Part shown: positions 15,236-23,539 of the stretch, piece by piece
Position numbering within the stretch: position 1 is the stretch's first letter
How the letters are laid out: each line of letters starts with the position of its first letter
Assembly (NCBI GenBank): GCA_051656645.1
Contig: JBOGCH010000040.1
Coordinates: 62,001-126,000 of the forward strand
Length of the DNA stretch: 64,000 nt
Source of the DNA: JBOGCH01 sp051656645
GTDB taxonomy: Bacteria > Bacteroidota > Bacteroidia > Bacteroidales > Marinifilaceae
Direction: 5' to 3'
Made by a program: the position numbers and the translations under genes
Notes under the pieces: generated by a model
Databases searched by the model: none
Told to the model about the DNA's origin: nothing
Seen by the model: the letters and a program-made list of their open reading frames with translations, nothing else

Positions 15236-18196
15236 ATGAGTAAAATTGAAATTGATAAGATATATAAACGACGTAAAAGCGATCGCGATATATTCGCTGA
15301 ATTAATGCCTTTTAAAATAAAGGAGATCCTATTAATTGCCAATTATTATGATGCCTATATGATAGAGCGTGAAGGGCAATTTACAGATAAAGTGGTTGGC
15401 GAATATTTACAGGTAAATCTTTACACTGCTCCCCGTTTTACGTCGGCAGCAAGTGAGAAGGAAGCACTACGTCTGCTTGAAACTCGGCATTTTGATTTAG
15501 TGATCATAATGGCAGGCTTGGATAGAAATGCACCCTTGAGTACTTGCCAAGCAATTAAGAAACATCACCCGAGTTTATTACAACTATTGCTTGTTGCAAA
15601 GGGGTCAGAATTGGCTTTTTATCACACAATAGAGACAGAGTTACTTAATTATGTGGAACGCATTTTTGCATGGAATGGATCGACAAAAGTATTTCACACA
15701 ATGTGTAAGTATTTGGAAGATAAGATGAATATCTTACCGGATACTAAATTGGGTGATACGCGTGCAATACTACTAGTTGAAGACAATACCCGATACTACT
15801 CCATGTATTTGCCAATTCTCTACACGGAGATTATGCGGCAAACGCAGAAGCTTATTGAGTCCGAGCCTTCAAAGAGTGATATGAGCTTAATTATGAAGAT
15901 TAGAATACGGCCTAAGGTTATACTAGTTAGTGACTATGAGAGCGCAGTGGAGATTATTGATAAGTATAAGGATAATTTGCTTAGTGTAATTTCTGACGTC
16001 AGCTATAAGCGTAACAATGTTATGGACCATGAAGCAGGTTTTAATCTTATTAAATATGTAAAACAGGTAAATGATAAGATTAAGTGTTTACTGCAAAGCC
16101 ATGACGAAGAAAATGCACTTTTAGCGCGTAATCTAGGCGTTGAGTTTATAAATAAGAATTCACCGTCATTAGCTTATGACATTAAAAGCTTTATTAAACG
16201 AAACTTGGGTTTCGGAGATTTCATTTTTAGAAATGACAAAGGAGAAGAAGTTGACAAAGCAACTTCAATAGATGAATTTAAGTATAAGTTGCTAACCATA
16301 CCGGATGAAGTATTACAATACCATGCTATTCGCAATGATATATCCACATGGTTAATGGCTCGTGGTGAGATTAATTTGGCGAAATATTTCCGTAGGTACG
16401 ATATGGAAGACTTCCCTACAATTGATCATTTGCGGACTTTTATTACACGATTATTTACTGCTGCTGAAATGCGTAAGATGAGGGGACGCATTATAAATTT
16501 CTCACCCGATTTAGTAAATTGTAATAGATACATTACACGTCTAGGTAAAGGTTCGCTTGGCGGTAAAGGCCGTGGAATGGCATTTCTATGTAATTTTATA
16601 GAGAATACGGATTTAAAGAAGTTATTACCGAATATCGAAATTCAGATACCGAAGAGTGCAATTATAGGAGTAGATGAATTTGATAATTTCATAGAGGAGA
16701 ATAACTTATCTAAAGTTATATACAGCAACAGTTCATATGATGAAATCAAGGAGGCCTTTCTTCAGGCTAAACTTCCTAATGTTTTGGTAGATAAATTAAG
16801 ATCCTATCTGGAAGTGATGACAATGCCGTTAGCAGTACGATCGTCCGGACTTTTTGAGGATTCGCATAACCAGCCTTTTGCCGGCGTATATGCAACTTAC
16901 CTTATCCCCAATAATAGTACGATGGACAAACGTTTATACGATTTGGAAAGTGCTATTAAGCTAATCTATGCCTCTGTATATACAGAGAACTCTAAGGCTT
17001 ATTTTAGAGCTGTAGATTGCATGATAGAAGAAGAAAAGATGGCCGTTATTTTACAAGAGGTTATTGGTGAACAATATGACAACAGGTTTTATCCTAATAT
17101 TAGTGGAGTAGCGCAAAGCTATAATTACTATCCTTTCTCCTATATTAAGCCGGAGGACGGTTTTGCCGTAATTGCAATTGGTTTGGGGGCATATGTTGTT
17201 GGTGGAGAGAAAACACACCGCTTCTGCCCAAGATATCCTAAGTTACAAGTAGCTTCTGTCCAGGACGCAATTCGAGATACACAACGTGAGTTCTTAGCGA
17301 TTGATTTAACCAATAGCAACTACGATCTGGCAAAAGATGGAGAACATGCAGCAATTAAACGCTACCCTATGAAAGATGCAGAGGACGATGGGAATTTAAG
17401 GGATTGTGCTTCTATTTATGATTTCCTCAATGATCGCATAACATACGATTTTAGAGCACGTGGTACTCGAATCTTAGATTTTGCCAATATTCTCAGATTT
17501 GATCAGATTCCGTTAGCTCATAGTTTGGATGTACTGTTAGATATTTTTTCCCAATCCATGGGTGCACCTGTAGAAATTGAATTTGCTGTTAACACCCGTG
17601 GAAAGGTTCCAGTGCTCACTCTTTTACAAATAAAACCTCTGATTAAGAATAGTGATAATGTATCTATAAACTTAGACGAGATTCATGAGAATGGCATCGT
17701 TCTGCGAGCAGATAAAGGGATGGGTAATGGAAAAATTGCCAACATTCAAGATATTATTTATGTTAAGCCTGAACAGTTTAACAAGCTTAAAACAGCGGAA
17801 ATAGCTCAACAAATAAAAAGCTTAAATAAATGCATGGTACGTGAGAATAAGCAATATATTCTTATTGGTCCAGGACGTTGGGGAACGAGGGATCCACTTA
17901 CTGGTATACCCGTACAATGGTCTGATATATCAAAGGCAAAGATTATTGTAGAGCAGGGATTAAAGGAATTTCCGCTAGAAGCTTCGTTGGGATCACATTT
18001 TTTTCATAATGTGACGTCTATGGAGGTTGGGTATTTTGCAATACCACACACTACAGCAGATTCCTATATTAATTTTCCGCTTATGAATCATCAGTGCGTG
18101 CTTCATGAAACAGAATATATAAAACACATAAAATTTGCCCAGCCTGTAACCATACTAATGGATGGCAAAACACAACATGCAGTAATATTTGAATAG
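15236..18196 (+). CDS. receiver-domain/PPDK-type ATP-grasp fusion protein
   Basis: Large 986-residue protein. Residues about 30-160 form a degenerate receiver-like domain (DLVIIMAG, no phospho-Asp). Residues about 175-320 look like a complete receiver, with acidic pair VEDN at 181-184, phospho-acceptor Asp254 in VISDVSY and Lys308 in FINKNSP. From about 430 on there is a PEP synthase/pyruvate phosphate dikinase N-terminal ATP-grasp domain: GKGSLGGKGRGMAF at 438-450 and AVRSSGLFEDSHNQPFAG further on. The C-terminal part carries IGPGRWGTRDPLTG and LGSHFFHN. The phosphohistidine swivel domain and PEP-binding barrel of real PEP synthases are absent, so it is unlikely to be an ordinary metabolic dikinase. 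It is followed by its own terminator. Confidence 0.75.
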   Translation: MSKIEIDKIYKRRKSDRDIFAELMPFKIKEILLIANYYDAYMIEREGQFTDKVVGEYLQVNLYTAPRFTSAASEKEALRLLETRHFDLVIIMAGLDRNAPLSTCQAIKKHHPSLLQLLLVAKGSELAFYHTIETELLNYVERIFAWNGSTKVFHTMCKYLEDKMNILPDTKLGDTRAILLVEDNTRYYSMYLPILYTEIMRQTQKLIESEPSKSDMSLIMKIRIRPKVILVSDYESAVEIIDKYKDNLLSVISDVSYKRNNVMDHEAGFNLIKYVKQVNDKIKCLLQSHDEENALLARNLGVEFINKNSPSLAYDIKSFIKRNLGFGDFIFRNDKGEEVDKATSIDEFKYKLLTIPDEVLQYHAIRNDISTWLMARGEINLAKYFRRYDMEDFPTIDHLRTFITRLFTAAEMRKMRGRIINFSPDLVNCNRYITRLGKGSLGGKGRGMAFLCNFIENTDLKKLLPNIEIQIPKSAIIGVDEFDNFIEENNLSKVIYSNSSYDEIKEAFLQAKLPNVLVDKLRSYLEVMTMPLAVRSSGLFEDSHNQPFAGVYATYLIPNNSTMDKRLYDLESAIKLIYASVYTENSKAYFRAVDCMIEEEKMAVILQEVIGEQYDNRFYPNISGVAQSYNYYPFSYIKPEDGFAVIAIGLGAYVVGGEKTHRFCPRYPKLQVASVQDAIRDTQREFLAIDLTNSNYDLAKDGEHAAIKRYPMKDAEDDGNLRDCASIYDFLNDRITYDFRARGTRILDFANILRFDQIPLAHSLDVLLDIFSQSMGAPVEIEFAVNTRGKVPVLTLLQIKPLIKNSDNVSINLDEIHENGIVLRADKGMGNGKIANIQDIIYVKPEQFNKLKTAEIAQQIKSLNKCMVRENKQYILIGPGRWGTRDPLTGIPVQWSDISKAKIIVEQGLKEFPLEASLGSHFFHNVTSMEVGYFAIPHTTADSYINFPLMNHQCVLHETEYIKHIKFAQPVTILMDGKTQHAVIFE

Positions 18197-18268
18197 GGAC
18201 GATTACCTAGCAAACAAAATCATAATATAACACCAACGCAGATACTTCATCTGACGAAAGAGTTCAAG

Positions 18269-18300
18269 CATCATTCCATCTAAAATGGAATGATGTTTTT
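18269..18300 (+). terminator. intrinsic terminator after the receiver/ATP-grasp gene
   Basis: 11-bp perfect stem (18269-18279 with 18285-18295), 5-nt loop, then TTTTT. Confidence 0.85.
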
Positions 18301-18422
18301 CTTTGTATTTAGGTGCTAGGCACAAAGAAAATGTAAAGTTTCACCTTTATTAGCTAACCCTTGATTATGCATATGAGTATAAAAGGAAACTAATTGTGAA
18401 GTTAAACTAAAGCTTTAAGGAT

Positions 18423-18788
18423 ATGAAAAATTTTCATGCACAAATCAATAGGGAAAATCCTGTTTTGGTAGAGTTCTTTTCCAAAGAAGATACTCATTTA
18501 GAGAAAATGCAAGAGATGCTAGATGAATTACATGAGGAGAAGGATTTTTTGAATGTAGTTAAAGTAGATGTGGCACAAGAGCCCGATGTTGCAAAAGAAT
18601 ACAGAGTTGAGAAAACACCGACGTTTGTGATGTTTCACAAAGGAATAGAAGTGTTTAGAGATGTGCAAGAAACGTCTTTAAACAGATTGAAGCATGAGGC
18701 AGATAAATATCGCCTATCACATGGTGCAACTCATAGAGGTAGCCATAACGCTCATCATGCAGGACGTCGTGAGGAGCGCGAACAATAG
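18423..18788 (+). CDS. thioredoxin-fold protein lacking the CXXC motif
   Basis: Protein of 121 residues with a thioredoxin-like fold: PVLVEFFSKED, VVKVDVAQEPDVAKEYRVEKTPTFVMFHKG, with the conserved cis-Pro loop (KTPTF). The usual WCGPC active site is replaced by SKEDTH, so it has no dithiol redox activity. It may be a chaperone-like or scaffold protein. The tail after about residue 98 is rich in His and Arg (SHGATHRGSHNAHH), suggesting metal or nucleic-acid contact. It is cytoplasmic (no signal) and lies 30 bp upstream of the GlsB-like gene, probably in one operon. Confidence 0.75.
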   Translation: MKNFHAQINRENPVLVEFFSKEDTHLEKMQEMLDELHEEKDFLNVVKVDVAQEPDVAKEYRVEKTPTFVMFHKGIEVFRDVQETSLNRLKHEADKYRLSHGATHRGSHNAHHAGRREEREQ

Positions 18789-18818
18789 TTATTATGTATA
18801 AACCTTAAACATTACGTT

Positions 18819-19070
18819 ATGAATTTTATATGGTATATTATAATAGGCTTAGTTGCCGGATTTGTTGCCGGAAAGATTATGCATGGTAGTGGATTTGGAC
18901 TTCTAGTTAATCTCGTAGTTGGGATTATTGGCGGTGTACTAGGTGGGTGGTTATTTAGCCTTATAGGATTGCATGCAGGGAATCTTATTGGTAGTTTGAT
19001 CACTTCAGTAGTAGGCGCTGTTCTTTTTTTATGGGTAGTATCCTGGTTTAGTCATAAAAAGAAAAGTTGA
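18819..19070 (+). CDS. GlsB/YeaQ/YmgE-family small membrane protein
   Basis: 83-residue protein with three hydrophobic helices and glycine-rich turns (IIIGLVAGFVAGKIMHG, VVGIIGGVLGGWLF, and a C-terminal VVGAVLFLWVVSW). This is the pattern of the transglycosylase-associated/GlsB family, small inner-membrane proteins linked to stress responses; the biochemical role is unknown. It ends in a lysine-rich HKKKS tail. It follows the thioredoxin-like gene closely. Confidence 0.85.
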   Translation: MNFIWYIIIGLVAGFVAGKIMHGSGFGLLVNLVVGIIGGVLGGWLFSLIGLHAGNLIGSLITSVVGAVLFLWVVSWFSHKKKS

Positions 19071-19101
19071 CAGTGATATCCTAAATATTCTCTGAAACTG
19101 G

Positions 19102-19207
19102 GAATAATAATATTTTTACTAAGAGTTTAAATGCGCTTATTGAATGTTTTTTCAGATATTTTTTGAATAAATATTCAATAAGCGTATTATTATTCGCATT
19201 CTCTTAG
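19102..19207. repeat. complex intergenic inverted-repeat element
   Basis: A nested set of complementary segments: 19119-19125 with 19201-19207, 19130-19135 with 19195-19200, and 19134-19145 with 19173-19184. In addition 19102-19112 can pair with 19185-19195, a pairing that crosses the others. It could be a structured RNA, an alternative-fold leader or the terminator of the GlsB-like gene. Confidence 0.5.
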
Positions 19208-19270
19208 CATTATACGTTAAAATGATATTAAAAAAATGAGAGACTATATTCATATTTTAATATTTCTATT

Positions 19271-19278
19271 TATATTTG
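19271..19278 (+). promoter_or_regulatory. candidate -7 box (TATATTTG) for the metallophosphoesterase operon
   Basis: Matches TAnnTTTG, 33 bp upstream of the start codon. The -33 element is unclear. Confidence 0.45.
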
Positions 19279-19311
19279 TATAAAATTCTATTAATCTACT
19301 AATATAGAGGA

Positions 19312-20499
19312 ATGAAAACAAGTGTAATTGCTATAGTTTTTACATTCTTGCTGCTCCCGGTAATAGATTTACTTCTATTTTTTCTTATTAATAAAAACAT
19401 AAGAAAAAGGGAATATAGATGGTTGTATTGGCTACAATCATTGTTCTTCTTGGCATTATTGATTGCCTTTGTAATTATTGTGCGAAGAATAACTGAACCA
19501 TCAGAATACATGATTTCTAGCACAATTCTTGGAGTACTGACCCTTATTTATATTCCAAAACTGGTATATATTTTATTTGGAAGCATATCTCTACTATTTA
19601 ATTATTATCTATGGTTAGGAAGAACGGTAAGAGCGTTAGGTGTGACATTCTCAATGTGCATGTTTATTTATTTAGGTTATACTTTGACATTGGGTAGATA
19701 CCAATACAAGGAGGAACAAATAAGTATTGAGTTTAATGGCCTGCCCCATGCGTTTAATGGTTTTACTATAGTGCAGTTATCAGACTTGCATTTGGGAAGC
19801 CATTCTATAAAATATAGGGGAATTAAGCGCTTAGTGAATTTGGTAAATAAGCAGGAGCCTGACATTATTGTTTTTACAGGCGACATGGTAAATAATTTCG
19901 CTATTGAATTGGCTCCTTGGGTTGAGGAATTGGCAAAGATGAAAGCTAAATATGGTAAATATGCAGTGATGGGGAATCACGACTATGGGGATTATACCCA
20001 ATGGTTATCAAAGAAAGAGTATAACGATAATATTACTATGTTTAATAAGTTTATGACTGAAGCCGGATTTATAATGCTTAATAATGATTACATAAAGCTT
20101 TGTATTGACAAGGATACTTTATACCTTGCAGGCGTAGAAAATTGGGGACGTCCACCATTCAAACAATACGGTAATTTAAAAATGGCGTTGAGAGATAGAA
20201 GTGAATATTTTACCATTCTCCTATCTCACGATCCCAGTCATTGGGAAGCAGAAGTGCTTGAACAAAAGATTCCACTTACACTATCGGGACATACACATGC
20301 TATGCAGATGGGTATTAAATATGGAAAATATAAATGGACTCCTTCACAATACATTTATCGACAATTTGATGGGCTATATCGAATTGAAGATGCGTATATA
20401 AATGTGAATCGAGGACAAGGATATTTAGGATATCCTGGAAGAATAGGAATTCCTCCACAAGTGGATATCATTAAACTTAGCCAAGGTAATAATCAATAA
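19312..20499 (+). CDS. membrane-anchored calcineurin-like metallophosphoesterase
   Basis: 395 residues. The first 130 hold about four transmembrane helices (starting VIAIVFTFLLLPVIDLLLFF). The C-terminal domain has the full metallophosphoesterase signature: QLSDLHLG, FTGDMVNN, MGNHDYGD, LLSHDPSHW and SGHTHAMQ, which bind two metals. The YaeI/YkuE-like architecture suggests hydrolysis of a lipid-linked or phosphodiester substrate at the membrane; the substrate is unknown. The SpoIIE-type phosphatase gene begins 6 bp downstream, so the two are co-transcribed. Confidence 0.85.
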   Translation: MKTSVIAIVFTFLLLPVIDLLLFFLINKNIRKREYRWLYWLQSLFFLALLIAFVIIVRRITEPSEYMISSTILGVLTLIYIPKLVYILFGSISLLFNYYLWLGRTVRALGVTFSMCMFIYLGYTLTLGRYQYKEEQISIEFNGLPHAFNGFTIVQLSDLHLGSHSIKYRGIKRLVNLVNKQEPDIIVFTGDMVNNFAIELAPWVEELAKMKAKYGKYAVMGNHDYGDYTQWLSKKEYNDNITMFNKFMTEAGFIMLNNDYIKLCIDKDTLYLAGVENWGRPPFKQYGNLKMALRDRSEYFTILLSHDPSHWEAEVLEQKIPLTLSGHTHAMQMGIKYGKYKWTPSQYIYRQFDGLYRIEDAYINVNRGQGYLGYPGRIGIPPQVDIIKLSQGNNQ

Positions 20500-20505
20500 C
20501 GAGTA

Positions 20506-22359
20506 ATGAACAGATTTAGTCAAAGAAGCTCAATTAGCAAACTTAAAGAGTATCTCATTATAATTTATATTATAATGTTTACTATCTTATTGTTTTCATC
20601 TTTTTATGTATTACGAACTTACTTAAAGGACAATGCAATATTTCAATTAGAACAATTATCGTCTAATTACTCTGAAGTAGTAAAGGAACGCATCTCCTAC
20701 TATGAAAATATTCCAATTACAAATCAGTTCTTGATTAATCAAAATTTAAAATCCAGGAACTATGAGCAGATTACCGAAGCATTACTCACTAAATCAACAT
20801 TCATGATTTACTGTGAGTTGGTTGTAATTGATGATGACAATGCGATTAAATCATTTAGATCTCTTCATTCAGAAGCTAGGAATATAATAACACAGAAATA
20901 TACACTTAACTCCTTCCCCACACTCTCATCAGGCAAGATTGTTGAGGATTGTGATGATTTTATATGGATTGAAGAATACCATAGTTCCCATAAGTTATTA
21001 ACGCTATATTATCCATTGTACTTAGATGGAGCATTTAAGGGAACATTACGCTTCAGTTTTAACGCTAGAGACTTATCAAATAGCTTATGTAACAATGCCA
21101 TTTTCAAAGATGGTTTTTTCTTTATAGCCGATCAAAATGGTGTTTTCCTAAACAATAATAAATTCGCATACAATACAATAAACGAATACATAAACAATTC
21201 GGAATATACAAATACAGAACAATATTTTGACCGATTTAGTGCCGGACACTTCTTTGTAAACCATAACAATGCTAAATCCATTATTCAATATTTCCCGATA
21301 AGTACCTTTAATTGGCAACTTGGCATTATGTGCCCAATTGACACTATGTATAGTGATGCAAGCTATATGTACTTTATTGGTATACTATTTATGTTATGTT
21401 TCTTCGGTTTTTCTTATATTTTAATCAATAGACAGGTAACATCGTCTTATAAACCAATAACAGATTTAATTAAAAGCATAGATGGTATCTCTGAGGGACG
21501 TTTTGACATACCCTCGCCTCCGAAAGATTCTAGTCATGAAACAAATATCCTGTATAATGCTTTTAGCAATATGCAATTAGAGTTGAATCAATATGTTGAT
21601 AAAATTACTGAAACTGCAAAATATCAACAACGAATAGACACTGAGATTACAGTAGCCCAACGTGTACAGAATCAATTCCTTACACACCAACCGGTTAATA
21701 ATGAACATATAAAGATATCCTCTGTTCTGAAACAATCTCGTAAGGTGGGTGGAGATTTATACGACTATTTCATTTTAGACAACAAACTCGTTTTTGCAAT
21801 AGGTGATGTATCCGGTAAAGGAATGCCTGCAGCAATATACATGGGTTCATTTCTTAAGTTATTTCATTATGTTGCTAATACTTCCGAATCGGTAGAAGAT
21901 ATTTTCAATATACTGAATGAACAAATGTGTGCCGATGAAAATACCGACATGTATATCACTCTGTTTATGGGAGTAATTGATTTAGAAACGGGTATCTTAT
22001 CCTATTGTAATGCAGGACACCCATTCCCTATTTTCATTACTGAGAGTGGAGATGTTCTTAATATCAACAATGAGCCCGACGTTCCAATCGGTATTGTTGA
22101 CGGTTATGAGTACAATTGCTACTCAATGCAATTAAGAGATAAAGATAAGTTTGTTTTATATACTGATGGTATTACTGATGCGGAGGATAAGTTTGCTAAT
22201 TTCTATGGCAAAGAGAATTTGTATGCATGTATTGAAAAGAATAAGCAAGATAATCCGGATGAACTTATTAATCATATCTTAAACGAAATTCAAGTACATA
22301 TTATTGATACAAAACAGTCTGACGATTTGACTTTAATGGCTATTCAATACTTTAGTTAA
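20506..22359 (+). CDS. membrane sensor with HAMP and SpoIIE/RsbU-type PP2C phosphatase
   Basis: 617-residue signalling protein. The N-terminal transmembrane helix is at about residues 15-37, followed by a Cache-like extracytoplasmic sensor domain to about 280, a second helix at about 285-310, a HAMP-like linker (PITDLIKSIDGISEGRFDI), a short coiled coil and a C-terminal PP2C domain. Metal-binding motifs are present: GGDLYDYF, GDVSGKGMPAAI, YTDGITDAED and SDDLTLMA. Such enzymes dephosphorylate anti-sigma-factor antagonists in partner-switching pathways, but no STAS or anti-sigma kinase gene is in the window. The gene shares an operon with the metallophosphoesterase, and its stop lies in a large terminator hairpin. 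Confidence 0.88.
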   Translation: MNRFSQRSSISKLKEYLIIIYIIMFTILLFSSFYVLRTYLKDNAIFQLEQLSSNYSEVVKERISYYENIPITNQFLINQNLKSRNYEQITEALLTKSTFMIYCELVVIDDDNAIKSFRSLHSEARNIITQKYTLNSFPTLSSGKIVEDCDDFIWIEEYHSSHKLLTLYYPLYLDGAFKGTLRFSFNARDLSNSLCNNAIFKDGFFFIADQNGVFLNNNKFAYNTINEYINNSEYTNTEQYFDRFSAGHFFVNHNNAKSIIQYFPISTFNWQLGIMCPIDTMYSDASYMYFIGILFMLCFFGFSYILINRQVTSSYKPITDLIKSIDGISEGRFDIPSPPKDSSHETNILYNAFSNMQLELNQYVDKITETAKYQQRIDTEITVAQRVQNQFLTHQPVNNEHIKISSVLKQSRKVGGDLYDYFILDNKLVFAIGDVSGKGMPAAIYMGSFLKLFHYVANTSESVEDIFNILNEQMCADENTDMYITLFMGVIDLETGILSYCNAGHPFPIFITESGDVLNINNEPDVPIGIVDGYEYNCYSMQLRDKDKFVLYTDGITDAEDKFANFYGKENLYACIEKNKQDNPDELINHILNEIQVHIIDTKQSDDLTLMAIQYFS

Positions 22360-22439
22360 AGAAGTAATAGCGATACAAATAAAATGTCCACAGCAAATAA
22401 GCTGTGGACATTTTATTTGTATCGCTATTACTTCTTTAA
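22356..22439. terminator. 39-bp perfect palindrome acting as bidirectional terminator
   Basis: 22356-22394 is the exact reverse complement of 22401-22439 with a 6-nt loop. It contains the stop codons of both convergent genes (SpoIIE-type at 22357-22359 and redoxin at 22428-22430). The stem is unusually long for a terminator. Confidence 0.85.
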
Positions 22440-22949
22440 AGCTTTCGCTATAACATCTTTCATTTCATTGAATTCTCCTCGTTCAAAAAGACGTGTTAGA
22501 TATATAATTTTTCCATTTCGATCAATAATAACGTTTCGCGTAACCCCCGCGCCTTCATTAGCAAACGAATAGAAATAATCACCGTTAGGATCAAGTGTCA
22601 AAGGATATGTAATTCCTGTTTGTTTCTGGAATTTGGCAACTGTCTCTTTCTTCTCCTTTAAGTCGATACCAACTAGAACAAAATCCTTTCGATCTTTATA
22701 TTTTTCCCAAATTTCCTGTTCTATAACCGGCATTTCTTTTCTACAAACACCACACCAACTCGCAGTAAATTGTAACATTATAACTTTCCCTTTAAGTTTT
22801 TTAAGTGGTACTGTTGTACCATCCAAATACTCTAACTGAATATTAGGAGCCTTATCTCCCACTTTAACTTTATACCCTCTGTCATCGACATTTTGTGCAT
22901 TACTTATTGCTGAGATAGCAAGCAATAAGACCATAAATAGTTGTTTCAT
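22428..22949 (-). CDS. secreted TlpA/ResA-like thiol-disulfide oxidoreductase
   Basis: 173 residues from the ATG at 22949. A frame extending to 23096 exists, but the chosen start gives a clean signal peptide (LFMVLLLAISAISNAQ), with export to the periplasm. The thioredoxin-like domain has GDKAPNIQLEYLDG, the active site WCGVC with Cys66 and Cys69, and the GVTRNVIIDRNGKI segment with a cis residue before the substrate loop. The family reduces disulfides in the periplasm, for example in cytochrome c maturation. It is a single-gene unit, convergent with the SpoIIE-type gene. Confidence 0.85.
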   Translation of the reverse strand: MKQLFMVLLLAISAISNAQNVDDRGYKVKVGDKAPNIQLEYLDGTTVPLKKLKGKVIMLQFTASWCGVCRKEMPVIEQEIWEKYKDRKDFVLVGIDLKEKKETVAKFQKQTGITYPLTLDPNGDYFYSFANEGAGVTRNVIIDRNGKIIYLTRLFERGEFNEMKDVIAKALKK

Positions 22950-23267
22950 TACTGAATTGATTATTGTTATTATAAATGATATTTTATATTCCACCCAATA
23001 TTTATTTATAGTTTGTAAATACATTACGCCCCATAAACCTGAATGAAGCGCTATAAATTTATGCACCTCAAAGCGATGTTGTTGCAAAATAAGCATTTTT
23101 TCCGAGTATAAAAATATAAGAATTCTAGGGACTATGGAGTATCGGTATTAAAATACTGATCTTTAATGTAATGAACTTTGCGTTCGATAATTGTTTTATA
23201 CAAAAAGAACTTGTTCATCAACTTTCTACGTACATTCTTAATGCGTTAAGCTGCATTAGGTGTTATA
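22950..23267. other. 318-bp intergenic region with nothing recognised
   Basis: It lies between the xseB-side terminator and the redoxin gene, which must be transcribed from here, but no TAnnTTTG box was found on the minus strand. A 6-bp inverted repeat is at 23239-23258. No reading frame with coding character. Confidence 0.4.
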
Positions 23268-23326
23268 TTAAAGATCCCCAAGAGCTTATTGGCATTAATA
23301 ACCAATATACTCTTGGGGATCTTTAA
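23268..23326 (-). terminator. probable terminator of the engB-xseA-xseB operon
   Basis: 17-bp perfect outer stem (23268-23284 with 23310-23326) plus an inner 6-bp stem (23287-23292 with 23302-23307). Only a weak T-run follows on the minus strand. Confidence 0.65.
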
Positions 23327-23341
23327 ACTACATGAGAATAC

Positions 23342-23539
23342 TTATTCTATCTCTTTTAATATATTTTCAACCTCTGTCTCGGTATCCTTTAATTTGGACT
23401 TGCAGAATTTTATTAGCACCGAAATTCGCTTCACTTTAGTACTAAGTTGATCTATATCTAATTTATTGTCCTCTAGCGATGCAATAAGCTCTTCTAGCTC
23501 TATCATTGCATCTTTATAATTAAGTTGTTTATCGGTCAT
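23342..23539 (-). CDS. xseB: exodeoxyribonuclease VII small subunit
   Basis: 65 residues, the usual size of XseB, with the family's N-terminal pattern (YKDAMIELEELIASLED) and an all-helical, coiled-coil-like composition with LDIDQLSTKVKR in the middle. Several XseB chains bind XseA to form exonuclease VII, which degrades single-stranded DNA from both ends. Its ATG overlaps the xseA stop (ATGA, four bases), which couples the two genes. Confidence 0.92.
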   Translation of the reverse strand: MTDKQLNYKDAMIELEELIASLEDNKLDIDQLSTKVKRISVLIKFCKSKLKDTETEVENILKEIE

